From Tillus elongatus (taxonomy: Eukaryota > Arthropoda > Insecta > Coleoptera > Cleridae): 64,000 bases of DNA. This document shows positions 14,011 through 28,102 of the stretch, piece by piece; the stretch's first letter is position 1; each line of letters starts with the position of its first letter. The notes beneath the pieces were generated by a model. It made no database searches. It was not told where the DNA came from and saw nothing but the letters and a program-made list of their open reading frames with translations. The stretch covers positions 138,914,173 through 138,978,172 of the forward strand of contig OZ023263.1 of NCBI GenBank assembly GCA_964006375.1. The letters are read 5' to 3'. The position numbers and the translations under genes are program-made.

Positions 14011-14358
14011 GAGAGTCTCGGTGGTCCAGGGGTAAGAACGTGTGCCTTTTAATCGAAGGGTACTGGGTTCGATTCCCAGGGTTCCCGTTCCACTTTTTTA
14101 GTACATACTGTAAAAATAAACATCAACTGAAGTTGTGGAATTGTATTTGAGCAAGTACGTTCCGCCCTTCGGAGAGGGCGTAAAGCCATCGCTCCCGTGT
14201 CCATGCGATGTTTGGCACGTTAAAGATCACTACCCTCACAGAAAGGCACGGGTTCGCCAAAATTTCCAGGATAGTGAGGCGAAACTACTCCTTGGCGTAA
14301 ATGATTGGCCATAGTCGCGGAAATAGGCCGAGGTCAACAAAACAAAATAAAAAGACAC
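14011..14358 (+). mobile_element. tRNA-derived SINE with conserved central domain
   Basis: The head (14011-14092) looks like a tRNA-Lys(TTT) relative. The A box is around GTGGTCCAGGGG (14021-14032), the anticodon loop is CTTTTAA (14046-14052) and there is a perfect B box, GGTTCGATTCC (14066-14076). The acceptor ends do not pair, so it is not a tRNA gene. The body carries CGCCCTTCGGAGAGGGCGTA and GGCACGTTAAAGATC, a core found in many invertebrate SINEs. It ends in an A-rich tail (AACAAAACAAAATAAAAA). CATAAACTG occurs just before (14002-14010) and just after (14366-14374), consistent with a target-site duplication. Confidence 0.8.
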
Positions 14359-14375
14359 ACAGCAACATAAACTGC

Positions 14376-14965
14376 CCTCACTAGGAATCAAACAGGGGTT
14401 TCGAGCTTGAAGGAAATTTGAGATATCTGATTTTTTTTTTAATGAAAATTCTTATGACGCACTTGCTGCCTTGGAATTTTTTTATTAAAATGAAATCTAC
14501 CGAACCAGAAAAGAGACAAAATTAAAAGAAAAAGAAAATTATTTCAGCAGATAAACCTTTAAGTTACATGTCCAACGCTTCTCCAATAACGCAATATCGC
14601 TCTAAAATGTTTCTTTAGGCAACACTACAAAAAAGTCGGAAGGGCCTCTTCTAGTTCAAATAGAGAAAATCGACACCCTCGTAAGTATTTCGTCAGGGTA
14701 GGCAAGAGCTAATAGTCTGATGGAGCTAGGTTGGTCCTGTAAAGGAGCAGTCGTAATCCATATTAAATTATAATAAGCAGAAAATAAGAATATCTGTAAT
14801 AGCCGTTGTAAAATATTTTTAGATAAATATATGAATATATTTATATTATTAATTAATGCTTTTGTAAGTCAGAAATATAAAAAAAGATAATTGTTAAGAA
14901 AGAAAAAAAACCTAAAAATATAAAATTAAAGAAAATAGTCCACAGTTATATATTAATATGCCTTT
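14376..14965. other. No gene; one TA-element/MITE right terminus
   Basis: A family terminus (ATGACGCACTTGCTGCCTTG) lies near 14452-14473. The rest is AT-rich with nothing recognised. Confidence 0.5.
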
Positions 14966-15454
<489 letters not shown>

Positions 15455-16080
15455 TTTTTTTAATTTTAGATAGATATTGCTACCTAGAAATATATCGTCT
15501 AATTATTTTAATTTACAAGTATTTACTTGCATGTTTGACTAGCTTTTGAATGAAATCCTAAAATAGATCTTTGCAGTTTCTACTATCTATGAATTTTTAA
15601 GGCACTTCTATCGTTTAATATAGTTTTTATTATAACACAAGTTAAAACAACATTTAAAAGGAATAATTAGGCGTAATAAGAGTATTAAATATGTTATCGC
15701 AAATCGATAAACGTGCAGTCGTTGATTTCTTCCCGGATAACGTTTTTTTTTTTTTTTTTTTTTTGGAAAAGCTTGGAGGCCTCTTTTGACGTAAATACCT
15801 ATCGACCTTTAAATTTATAATTGTTTGTTTATAGACGTCTTGAACCAAAGAATGCCCTCATTATCCCAAACAATTGTCGTCATTGGCTTTCCTTCAGATG
15901 CTTGCGCCTTTGCTTCTGTTTTGGATTGTGGAGATCCTTTGCATTGATTGTTTTTTTTTTTTTTGGGGGGGGGGGGTACCTCAGTGGTACAAGCACGTTT
16001 CATCGCTTCTTATAATTGTTGAAAAAAAAATACTTAGCTGCTATGTTTTTTTAGCAAATTAAATGGCTGCACAACATTTG
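15455..16080. other. No gene recognised; homopolymer runs
   Basis: It includes a 21-T run near 15745 and a T-run/G-run (T12 then G11) near 15950-15976. The small open frames here are not credible genes. Confidence 0.45.
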
Positions 16081-16084
16081 TTGA

Positions 16085-16420
16085 GAAATTAGGATTATCT
16101 GAATTTAGCAGGCTGACAACTTATTGGTCCCCAAATATTCATGTAGAATTGCCAACGCGAGTTTTTTCCAGATTGATGTTTCACGGATAGTAATCGAAAC
16201 CTTGATTCGTCAACCCTGCAACACCATTTCTTCCAATTTCTTGATGTCGTCTTTGGTCCTTGCCTCCACGGGTCTTCCACTTTTAGGGTCATATCGAATG
16301 GATATTTTGCCCTGTTTGAACTGCTTTGACCATAATTTTATTTGTAAATATGATGGACAACCTTCACCACATATAGCAGTCATAAGTTCGTGTATAATCT
16401 TTGGTTGATTGTCTTCTTTT
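16085..16420 (-). pseudogene. Mariner-type transposase N-terminal fragment
   Basis: Minus-strand frames read CGEGCPSYLQIKLWSKQFKQ, GKISIRYDPKSGRPVEARTK, DDIKKLEEMVLQG, then after shifts TIRETSIWKKLALAILHEY and LGTNKLSA. This matches the paired helix-turn-helix DNA-binding part of mariner transposases (the WxxxFKxG..SIxDxxxSGRP and ILHEDLGxxKLSA motifs). The catalytic DDD domain is absent. At least two frameshifts and a stop show it is dead. Confidence 0.7.
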
Positions 16421-16753
16421 AACGAAAACTTTTAGGACTAGTTTTATATCACTCATTTTTACACGTTTGCAGCTTTACAAAAACCAAAAAAAAAAAACTA
16501 ATTGATTTACACACAACTTGACTGATGTTGCTAAACAATTATTATGACACTGTATTTGTTGTGTGGCTAAGTACATTTATTTTTAATCTTTCCTCTTAAA
16601 TATGTATAGCCTTGTCCAGGGATCGAATTTCATAATCAAATTGGTGTTTTAGTTCAAAATTATTAAGATTTTAGGATATCACTTTTATTTAAGCCATTAA
16701 CGTGGAATACATAAAGCAGAATTCAAACGACCTTAAATATTAAATGAAGCAAT

Positions 16754-16852
16754 AAGTACACTCGGAGAACCCAAATCACCACAACACATATTTCAGAGAC
16801 CTTACGATCGTTTCGTTGACAATGTCAACATCTTCAGAGAAAGAAAATTATG
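16754..16852 (-). ncRNA. 99-bp insertion carrying a hammerhead-variant ribozyme motif
   Basis: The insert is flanked by a perfect 16-bp direct repeat, TATTAAATGAAGCAAT (16738-16753 and 16853-16868). On the minus strand it holds core CTGAAGA (16837-16831), one extra T, stem II GTTGAC-ATT-GTCAAC (6 bp), GAA, a self-complementary stem III ACGATCGT (16811-16804) and A as cleavage-site base. A short stem I (TCT with AGG) closes it. It is probably a 5'-truncated end of a Penelope-like element; the target-site duplication indicates retrotransposition of this small RNA end. Confidence 0.72.
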
Positions 16853-16869
16853 TATTAAATGAAGCAATT

Positions 16870-18977
16870 TTAAATGTTGTGCTAGAGATTTTCTCCTGAC
16901 GATCCGTCGCAGAATTTACCCTCTTAACTGTTTTCGTTGTTAGAGTTATGTAAAACGCCAATCTTTTCTTAATTTTATTAAACAAAGAACTTTAAATATG
17001 ATAATTTCGGATTTGGAATATTATGTAGGTAACTATGTCGTTACAGTAGATGTTCTATAATACCGCCTATTACTGTACACATACAGTATCTTTTAGTAGT
17101 TGTATTGAAGATAATTACATTCCCAGTTTTGTAAATTGCGTGTATTACCTGTGACTTTTTATTCTTCAACTCTCTCATATTGTTTGAGTTATACTTGTAA
17201 CCCACACTTTTGACTCCAATGTAAAGACAAAATTCATGAGCTGTTTTTTGGTGACTATGAAATTGTGTAACCTATCCATTTTCCATGTGGTTAATCACGA
17301 TACTGCTTTGTTATTTGTTATATGCTTTTGGTACAAGCTTTTGGTGAAATACTGGTTCTCCAATTTCATTTCTATAGATACACAAACTTTAATGTTTTCA
17401 GGCATTTATTGTACCCTTGTTGTTCCAAACCACATGTTTTCTAAAAGTCAAAAGATAAGCTCAGGTTTAAACCTCATTATAAAATATTGTTAACTTTAAC
17501 AAATCGTAACAGTCGCAGTTGTCAAGGTCAAGTTCATTTTTATAAATAAAACTTTGTGGACAAGCTGTTGTCAGATCAAAATATCAGGCTGTTGCCAAAG
17601 TTCGTAGCGTTTTTATTGAATTCGAAGTTGTTGTTTTTTTAATTAATAAAATTATAAATTAATCAGGGATATATTCCTTTTTATTGTTTAGAATTGCCTC
17701 CTAATGATCTGGCAGTTTTTATATTTCACACCTGAATAAATCTGTTGATTTGGAAGTGAAGCAGACGCCAACCGATTTTGACGTCATTAAAAGAGACCCA
17801 TTTTATGTTTTTCAGTAAAGTGGTCCAAACGTTGATGCGTTAATTTTTGTAGACCGCCAGTCCAGCTACTGAAGACGCTCGCACTTATGTTCGGGAAAAC
17901 GTCTAGTAACCCACCAAGTGAGTTCGATGACGACAGAAAAGCCCGGAAGCTATTCAGCAGTTCCAGGAACGCCGGCTGTAAAAAATCTTGTATCATCAAA
18001 TTTATTCTTGCTTTCATTAGACTCACAAACGGTCAAGGGTTGCTTGATTTTGATCTATTTTCAAAGTGGTCACCTAAGTGGAGTGGATGTAGTTCTTAGT
18101 TTGAGGTAAATAGCACAAAAACTAGCTAGGAATTACTATTACGTGAATATGTAAAATGTAGTTTGAGACCACTGATAACGTTCTGCTAAATGTGTAACTC
18201 TTAGAGGAGATTATGTCAATTAAATAAAAGTTTCTTTAAAAAAAAACTATTGGCTTTTCTAATGTAGGCTATTTTTCAATACATCCTGCTTTATCTTTGA
18301 TCTTGTGACAGTTCAGTGTGGGTGTGTGATTCGCATTTGGAGTTTTACTTTAAAAGATAAAAAAAACTATTAATGTGAATATTTGCGGGCTTAAAATCTA
18401 TTAGACAAAACTGGTTGTGAAGCTATGACATAGGAAATATGAATTCCTAAGTACGCCGTAAGTAATTTTTTTGGTAGGATAGTAATATTTGTTTACTAAT
18501 TTCCTGACTTGATTCTCGCCTCCATAAGAAGTTTAATAGGGACAACAGTGCTAATTAAAAAAAAACTAAAACAGTCACGACTTCTTCATAGTAAAGATGT
18601 AGCTTATTGACACAAAAAAGTTTCATTTTAGTATTCCACAGGCACACGTGCTACCTAACATGTAAACTTCCTGCCCCTGAAACCATACACGAGTTCCCTA
18701 TTTTAGATACATAAACACGACCGTATCACTATATTGACGAGCAACTGGCCTGTATATCTTTTTGTTGATTATTCAGTTAATTGATGTGAGAACCAGCATG
18801 TTATGTTGTCTATATCGTTGGATGCACTCTATAAACTTTATAGTTAGAGACTACCGTTTTAAGTGATAATTCATTTAAATTTAAAGATATGCTTTAAAAA
18901 TAATTAGTGCGGGAAGAAGATGAACTCAACTAACACCTGAATATTAAATAATAACAGTCATGTTCACATTATAGTAT
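16870..18977. other. No gene recognised
   Basis: AT-rich sequence. A slightly GC-richer block at 17787-18100 is open on both strands but shows no domain or splice pattern I recognise, and I leave it unassigned. Confidence 0.45.
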
Positions 18978-19137
18978 AAGCTGGCGCATATCTACGGTAA
19001 AGTTAAAGACATCCGTTATTATAAAATATACAAAATATGTTATATAGGTAATTATAGATCGTCTTGAGCTGCATCTTACAAAATTATTTGGACAACAACA
19101 GGATGGCCCATAAGTTGGTGGTGACACAAGCTTATAT
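18978..19137 (+). repeat. Dispersed repeat R4
   Basis: The motif set is ATCTACGGTAAAGTTAA, then TCGTCTTGAGCTGCATCTTA and GGATGGCCCATAAGTTGGTG. It recurs at 37846-37990 (+) and 38917-39000 (inverted), always next to TA-element arms. Confidence 0.65.
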
Positions 19138-20195
<1,058 letters not shown>

Positions 20196-20207
20196 CTGCC
20201 CCCCTCC

Positions 20208-21593
20208 TTAAGACTGTTCGTCCCGAACAGTATTTACCGGCCGCCAACTTGGGGGTTCGTTGCCTCGATAGGGACTCAACCTCTCTATGTGAACAACTTT
20301 GGGTTTAGTTCTTGGAGACATCTGGATTCTGTAGACTAGGTCGTTAATTTTCTTAGTCACCAAGTATGGCCCTTCCCATGGTTTCTGAAGTTTGGGACTA
20401 AGGCCCTTTCTCCTTGTTGGTTGGTACAGCCACACTGCATCACCTTCCTTGAATGTATGGGGTGTTGCTCTGCGATCCAAGCGCATCTTCATCCGGTCGC
20501 TGCTTAAGAGGAGCCTATCTCTGACACATCTGTGTATAGTGCGCAGTTTTCCTTCTAGGTCGGCGACATACTCAGGTAACGTAGCTAAGTCCGCTATGTC
20601 CTCGTTCGGTGGTGGTCTTGTCATGTCGATTGGTAACCGCATCTCTCTGCCGGTCAACATCATGAATGGAGTGTAGCCGGTAGATTCATGCTGAGAGCTT
20701 CTGTAAGCTAGGAGGAACAGAGGTATCAGCTTGTCCCAGTTTCTATGATTCTCATCGACAAACATAGCAAGATACTGGTTTATGGTCCTGTTATGCCGTT
20801 CTACCATGCCGTCTGATTGGGGGTGGAGTGGTGTTGTTCGTGTTTTCTTTATGCCTAGCAAGTCCATTAGGCTCTTCCAGACTTCTGATTCGAAATTCCG
20901 GCCCTGGTCGGTGTGAATCTCCAAGGGTACGCCATGCCGCGTTATGACATTTTCCAACAGGGCTTCTGCTACGGTCGTTGCCTCTTGGTTGGGGATCGGC
21001 GTAACTTCAGGCCATTTCGAGAAGTAGTCCATCGCCACCATTATGTATCTGTTCCCAAACTCTGTGATGGGAAAAGGTCCTGCGATGTCTACGGCAACTC
21101 TCTCCCACGGTGTACCTGAGATGTACTGCATCATTTTTCCTCTGGATCGGGTCTTTGGTCCTTTCTTTGAAGCACATTGGTCACACCTTTTGCACCATTC
21201 TTCCACGCTTCTTCGGCAGTTTATCCAATAGAAGCGGTCTCTGACTCTGGCGAGAGTCCTGTTGACCCCAAAGTGGCCTCCACTCCTACTATTGTGTAAC
21301 TCCTGAAGAACACTGTCTATGCACTCACTTGGCACAACGGTCTGGTATATACAGTCTCTACCATCGGCAGTTTCCCATTTTCGAGTGATCAAGTCATTCT
21401 TTAGACACAAAGAGTCCCATTGTAGCCAGTAGCCTTTAACCTCCGCCCCAAACCGGGACACATCGTGCCACTCAGGTCTTTTCCCCTTTTGTAGCCATTC
21501 TCTAATATTTTTCAATTTTGGATCTATCTTCTGTGCGTCTCTGATGTATTCAAGATTTACGTCTAGATCGGTGTTATTCTCCTGTTCTGTCAC
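20208..21593 (-). pseudogene. Gypsy integrase (C-terminal part of pol)
   Basis: 461 open codons. The zinc-binding HHCC region includes H100, H107, C137 and C140. The catalytic triad is D169 (VAVDIAGPF), D229 (IHTDQG) and E265 (DGMVERHNRT), with the usual 35-residue D-E spacing. The chromatin/GPY-F-like tail reads KPWEGPYLVTKKINDLVYRI. It is in the same frame as the upstream polymerase but separated from it by one stop codon at 21662-21660, so it is probably not made as part of a full pol polyprotein in this copy. Confidence 0.93.
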
Positions 21594-21659
21594 CAGTTGT
21601 TTGATCTGATGAGTTACTTTGTCGATCTCCTTGTTCTCTTGTCGCTCGCAAAATTTACA

Positions 21660-23825
21660 TTAATGCACTGAACATGGTCTTCTTGACAGGCTGTCTGCAT
21701 TGGCGTGACTTCTTCCTCTTCGATGTTCAATCCGGAAGTCGTAGCTCTGTAGTTTCTCTATCCATCGGGCTATCTGCCCTTCGGGATTTCTAAAGTTCAG
21801 AAGCCATTGCAGAGCAGAGTGATCCGACCTCACGCGGAATGTTCTTCCATACAGGAAGCTGTGGAAATGTTCGATGGATCTTACCACTGCCAGCAGTTCT
21901 TTCCGGGTTACACAGTAATTTCTTTCTGCTTTTTCGAACGTTTTGCTGAAGTAGCCTATCACAACTTCTTCTCCGGCTTGGAGCTGCGAGAGTACTGCCC
22001 CAATGCCATACTGGGAAGCATCGGTGTCCAGTATGAACAGTCCTTCTTCCTGAGGATACGCAAGTATAGGAGCAGTGAGAAGACGATGTTTGAGTTCTCT
22101 GAAAGACTCTTGGCAATCTGGTGACCAGATGAACTCGGCCTTATTTTCAGTCAGGCTATGCAGAGGTTTCGCAATGCTGCTGAAGTACTTCACAAAGCGT
22201 CGGTAGTAGCTGCAAAGTCCCAGAAAACTTCTGACCTCGTGTTTGTTCTTCGGCACAGGCCAGTCTCTTACTGCCTTTATTTTATCTGGATCGGTTTCTA
22301 TTCCCTCCTCAGAAACGACATGTCCGAGGAAACTAACTTTCTTCTGGAAGAGGGCGCATTTCTTGGGATTGAGTTGCAGATTGGCACCTCTCAGCCTGGA
22401 GAAAACCTGCTTCAGATTCGACAGGTGTTCATCGAAAGTCCTTCCAATCACCATGACATCGTCGAGATACACCAGGCATGTTTCCCATGTCAGTCCCCTC
22501 AGCACTAACTCCATTAGTCGTTCGAAGGTGGCAGGGGCATTACACAAGCCGAATGGCATGACCTTGAATTGGAACAACCCATTCTCGGTTGAAAAAGCAG
22601 TCTTCTCCTTATCGTCTTTATGGAGTTCTACTTGCCAGTAGCCACTTTTCAGGTCTAATGTAGAGAACCACTTTGATCCGGCCAAAGTGTTCAAAGTGTC
22701 GTCGATCCGGGGCAGGGGATAACTGTCTTTCTTGGTGACATCATTCAGCTTCCTATAGTCCACGCAAAATCTCATAGTGCCGTCTTTCTTGGTGACCAAA
22801 ACTACTGGGGACGACCAAGGGCTATTAGACTCCTCGATCACACCATCTTTCAGCATTTCGTTAACCATCGCCTTGATTTCTGATTGTTTGGTAAAAGGCA
22901 GTCTTCTCGGCGGCTGTCTAATTGGTCTTGCGTCGCCAGTATTAATTCTGTGTTGCACTAGACTCGTACGACCTGTGATTTTATCTTGAGCGAAAATATC
23001 GGCCTCCTCCAATATGAACTTGAGGGCCATTTCCATCTCCATGTCGTTCAATTGGCCCCAAGAATTCTTGAACCGCTCTACCATTTCTACTGGCAGTCTT
23101 CTGTCTAATGCAGTGGGTGTCACGTTTCTTGACAACGTCACTCGGTCAATGGGCTCGCAAGTGGCGATAACCTCACCTTTCTTCAATGTGACCCTGTTAG
23201 TTTGCACGTTAGCCACTCTTATGGGTATTGTCCTCTTCGGGTCTACTATGCATCGTGCGACGAGGGCACCATCATGTCTATCTTTTAGGGGCTCCGCTAT
23301 GAGAGCAGACATACCATCAAGTTTCTTCTCTAGTCTGGCTCTGACAATCTTCTCACTGTTACAAGGAATCCGTGTATCCTCGTCGACAATAAGTCTCACC
23401 CTGGGATTAGCTTCGCCTGCTGTTGGAGATAAATACAACTCTTCGTTGCCGATTTTCAAGATCTTATTCTGGAAGTCTACTGACAGGACATCGAACTCTT
23501 CCATTAAATCCAGGCCCAGAATAAATCCGTCGACGATTTCTGCGACGACAGCCCTTACCTGTAGCTCAGTACTGCCCAGCCTAATGTAAACAGTGGCCTC
23601 TCCATGCACAGGTATCCTATCTCCTTTTGCCGTCTCCAACACAGGCTGTTTGTTGGTCGTGAGTGCCGACCTGTTTGGCAACATGTCTGGACGTACAACG
23701 GATCTAGTGGCACCAGTATCGATGGTGAAACTGCATTGTCTTCCGTCTATGCTGCCAGGTATAACGAGGTCTCGCGGTAGCGTCGGATAGTAGAGACCCT
23801 GGCCTTGGGGCCTTGTGTCTCGCAT
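21660..23825 (-). CDS. Gypsy protease, reverse transcriptase and RNase H
   Basis: About 720 residues. Protease DTG is at ~36-38 (FTIDTGATRSVV). The RT region is ~300-500, with FCVDYRKLN, LDLKSGYWQ and the catalytic YLDD (453-456), followed by the LGH and FLGLCSYYRRF connection motifs. RNase H D600 (LDTDASQYGIGAVL) is followed by RKELLAVV and RSDHSALQWLL, ending NADSLSRRPC. All catalytic residues are intact. The reading frame ends at a TAA just after the RNase H domain, where other elements continue into integrase. The first codon is not a clear start; a gag-pol frameshift is expected. Confidence 0.93.
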   Translation of the reverse strand: MRDTRPQGQGLYYPTLPRDLVIPGSIDGRQCSFTIDTGATRSVVRPDMLPNRSALTTNKQPVLETAKGDRIPVHGEATVYIRLGSTELQVRAVVAEIVDGFILGLDLMEEFDVLSVDFQNKILKIGNEELYLSPTAGEANPRVRLIVDEDTRIPCNSEKIVRARLEKKLDGMSALIAEPLKDRHDGALVARCIVDPKRTIPIRVANVQTNRVTLKKGEVIATCEPIDRVTLSRNVTPTALDRRLPVEMVERFKNSWGQLNDMEMEMALKFILEEADIFAQDKITGRTSLVQHRINTGDARPIRQPPRRLPFTKQSEIKAMVNEMLKDGVIEESNSPWSSPVVLVTKKDGTMRFCVDYRKLNDVTKKDSYPLPRIDDTLNTLAGSKWFSTLDLKSGYWQVELHKDDKEKTAFSTENGLFQFKVMPFGLCNAPATFERLMELVLRGLTWETCLVYLDDVMVIGRTFDEHLSNLKQVFSRLRGANLQLNPKKCALFQKKVSFLGHVVSEEGIETDPDKIKAVRDWPVPKNKHEVRSFLGLCSYYRRFVKYFSSIAKPLHSLTENKAEFIWSPDCQESFRELKHRLLTAPILAYPQEEGLFILDTDASQYGIGAVLSQLQAGEEVVIGYFSKTFEKAERNYCVTRKELLAVVRSIEHFHSFLYGRTFRVRSDHSALQWLLNFRNPEGQIARWIEKLQSYDFRIEHRRGRSHANADSLSRRPCSVH

Positions 23826-25255
23826 GCCACGTGTCGCCCACCTACACTGGCGTCAGGTCGTTTTCCCTGATGGCGCTCCCTGTTGGTGTATTCTTGTCTT
23901 CTGCGAGCCACCTGTTGGGTTTGTGAGCACTGCCTACTTATGTGCCCTTTTCCTACCACACTTGTAACATTCTATATCTGACCAATCTGCTTTCGTCTTA
24001 CGTGCTCCAACCGTTGCAGTGAGCTTGCTTATGGCTTCCTTCATCAACTTCATTTCTTGTCTTAGTTCCGCTGTCGTGTCTGCAAAGTCCTCTATCTCCT
24101 TAACTTCGCGCAGCCTGTTGCGGCGAGGTTGAGATGCATTCTTCGCTGCTTCAAATTCCAAGCCATAAATTACACAGTCTGTAAGTGTTGTGAACCTTCC
24201 GAGCCTTAAAGCTTGTTGCATTTCATTGTCAAGTACCCCATCGATGAAGGTCTGGACGGTGATCTGGTTGACAAATTCTTCTGGGGCTTGGGGATATGCC
24301 AGTCGTACAAGTTTCTCCACTTCGGCACTAAATTCTTGCAGAGTCTCATTTGGCTTCTGGACCCTTGTCTTTAGTTGTGTCTGGTAGACCTGGCTCATGT
24401 ACTTGTTACCATATCTCAAATCTAGGGCCTGTATTACTGTTAAATAGTTTTGCTGTTCGACTCCGGGATGTTCTGGAGGATTTCTAGGGCTTTACCTCGA
24501 AGCGAGAGGATTAGAGCAGTTGCTGCCTGTTGTTCGCTCCACCCATTACTGAGAGCTGCCGCCTCAAACTGCCTCCTGTACATGGGCCACGATGTTTCTC
24601 CGTCAAAAGTCGGCGGCTTTAAGGTTCCATGAAGCTGCTGCACGGCTGGTATATCTTCTTCTAAGCGATTTTGGACTGGGGACATTCCAGTAACTCCTCT
24701 TGGTTGAGTTCTATCAGTCTGGCCAATCAACTGTTCTGTCAGTTCTTTACGTGTGATTTCTGTGCCTTTCATGATCATCTTCATTTGTTCTTTCAACCCT
24801 TCAACTTCTTTCCATCGTTTGTTCCAATCCTCTGTTGCATTTTCTACTTTACTGTTCACCACTCCTATTGTATTTTCCACATCTTCTACTTTCTTGTCCA
24901 CATTTTCTACTTTCTTGTCCACTTTTTCTACTTTCTTGTCCACATTTTCTATTTGTTCGTTGATCTGTTCAATTTCTTCTTTTACATCGACTCTCATATT
25001 GTGGAACAGACTTCGGAGGTCTTCTTTGTCTTCTTCGCGTTGCTTCTTGAGTTCTTCTTTATCTTCAAGACGCCTCTGTTTCTCCTCTTGTCGTCTTCTC
25101 TCGCCTTCTTCGCGTTGCTTCTTGAGGTCTTCTTTGTCTTCTTGTCGCCGTCGTTCGTCTTCTTCGCGCCGTCTTCTTTCTTATTCTTGTCGTCGTTGTT
25201 CGTCTTCTTCTCGTTGTCTTTTCAGTAAATCCATAAACTCTTTGATTTCAGCCAT
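23747..25255 (-). pseudogene. Gypsy gag, broken by one stop and two frameshifts
   Basis: It starts at an ATG (25255-25253, MAEIKEFMDLL), followed by a stop at codon 25 (25183-25181). It continues through a Glu/Arg/Gln-rich region and a coiled coil of repeated KKVENVDKKVE units (about 24940-24870). The capsid domain follows (KPPTFDGETSWPMYRRQFEA, then ALILSLRGKALEIL). One frameshift falls at 24440-24420. A second falls inside the CCHC zinc knuckle near 23955 (CYKCGRK then GHISRQC in another frame). The knuckle identifies it as nucleocapsid. Confidence 0.88.
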
Positions 25256-25348
25256 CTCGTCGTAGTCAGTCGATCTGGTGTTTACCATTTACAGCTAGCT
25301 TAGTTGTTCACTGCTTCACTCACTTATCCCACACTTCTGACACCAAAT

Positions 25349-26775
<1,427 letters not shown>

Positions 26776-26789
26776 GGCTTTTTTTTTTT

Positions 26790-27080
26790 GGATTAGGACA
26801 CTTCTTTCAATATTATGGCATTTTTGCATTTGCCAAAGAAATATAATGCATGTTTGTAGGGGAAAACACGTTATATCGGTTTTTAAGTTATTTCAATTGT
26901 TTTCAATTTTGTATGTTTTTGGCACATAACAAAAAATTGTGATACGGCGTTTTTGCCAAGAGATAGCGGGCTCTCATGGAAATTATGCTGTGTGGTGGTT
27001 CTCGTTCATATTTGTCCAAAACGTCGAGATGCCATACAGAGGCGCTCTCAAATAGTAGCTGAATTTTGAATTTGAAAAAA
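26790..27080 (+). repeat. Dispersed repeat R3
   Basis: It shares TATAATGCATGTTTGTA, TGGCGTTTTTGCCAAGAGAT and GCTCTCAAATAGTAGC with 37985-38310. A fragment of it is at 490-545. Non-coding. Confidence 0.6.
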
Positions 27081-27174
27081 TTTAAATCGCCGTGGCTCCA
27101 TTGTTTCAAATGGACAAATGTGTATTTTTTCTTTAAGTCAAGGGCTTGCCCCTACTCCTACTTTAACTCTCCAT

Positions 27175-27178
<4 letters not shown>

Positions 27179-27270
<92 letters not shown>
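27179..27270. repeat. (TA)n tract, left flank of foldback
   Basis: Pure TA. The companion tract is at 28030-28100 on the far side of the foldback. Confidence 0.85.
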
Positions 27271-27272
<2 letters not shown>

Positions 27273-27327
27273 AGAAGGGAGGAGTAACAGTCGGTACACG
27301 TTAGCGTGCTAAAATATGTATGATATT

Positions 27328-28027
27328 AAGGGCAATTACGACCAACAATTGAGGGCTATATCTTAAAGAAAGTCACTCTGTACTAACACTCAATATATTT
27401 CGCAAGGAATTCCTGGCATCTTCAGGAGCAAGCACTGTAACTAATTATAAAAGCAAGGCCTAAACATTGAAAACAGGGAAGCTCTGCTAAAAAACAACAC
27501 TGCAAAAAACATCCTTAAAATACATGTGAAACTCACGCGAACATTTCTACTTTCAAAACATTCAAAGCTAGTCATGAAAACGTATAAAAAAGTTGTCATT
27601 AATGTTAAAAAACTAAAAAAGCTTTGACAAATTCGCGTGTAACAAAATGGACACCTAACCCCATTTTCTAACATGAAAAAATGGGGTTAGGTGTCCATTT
27701 TGTTACACGCGAATTTTTCAAAGCTTTTTTAGTTTTTTAACATTAATGACAACTTTTTTATACTTTTTCATGGCTAGCTTTGAATGTTTTGAAAGTAGAA
27801 AGGTTCGCGTGAGTTTCACATGTATTTTAAGGATGTTTTTTGCAGTGTTGTTTTTTAACATGTTTTGTGGCAGAGCTGCCCTGTTTTCAATGTTTAGGCC
27901 TTGCTTTTATAATTAGTTACAGTGCTTGCTCCTGAAGATGCCAGGAACTCCTGGCGAAATATATTGAGTTTTAGTACAGAGTGACTTTCTTTAAGATATA
28001 GCCCTCAATTGCTGGTCGTAATTGCCC

Positions 28028-28031
<4 letters not shown>
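27328..28031. mobile_element. 700-bp foldback (near-perfect palindrome) with hammerhead-like motif in both arms
   Basis: The arms of ~340 bp run outward from a centre near 27668 (ACCCCATTTTCT / AAAAAATGGGGT). Matching outer ends are GGGCAATTACGACCAACAAT and TGCTGGTCGTAATTGCCC. Each arm, read outward, contains CTGAAGA, one T, a 6-bp stem II (GCCAGG...CCTGGC in the right arm), GAAA and a self-complementary ATATAT. This is the layout of the hammerhead variant seen at 16754-16852. (TA)n flanks both sides. Confidence 0.78.

Positions 28032-28100
<69 letters not shown>
28030..28100. repeat. (TA)n tract, right flank of foldback
   Basis: Pure TA immediately after the palindrome arm. Confidence 0.85.

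Positions 28101-28102
<2 letters not shown>

Noticed and set aside
14011..14092. A functional tRNA-Lys(TTT) gene
   Set aside because: Box B and the anticodon loop look right, but the acceptor ends do not pair and the sequence continues into a SINE body with an A-rich tail.
17787..18100. Possible exon on either strand
   Set aside because: Open in two strands but with no domain, homology or splice partners I can recognise.
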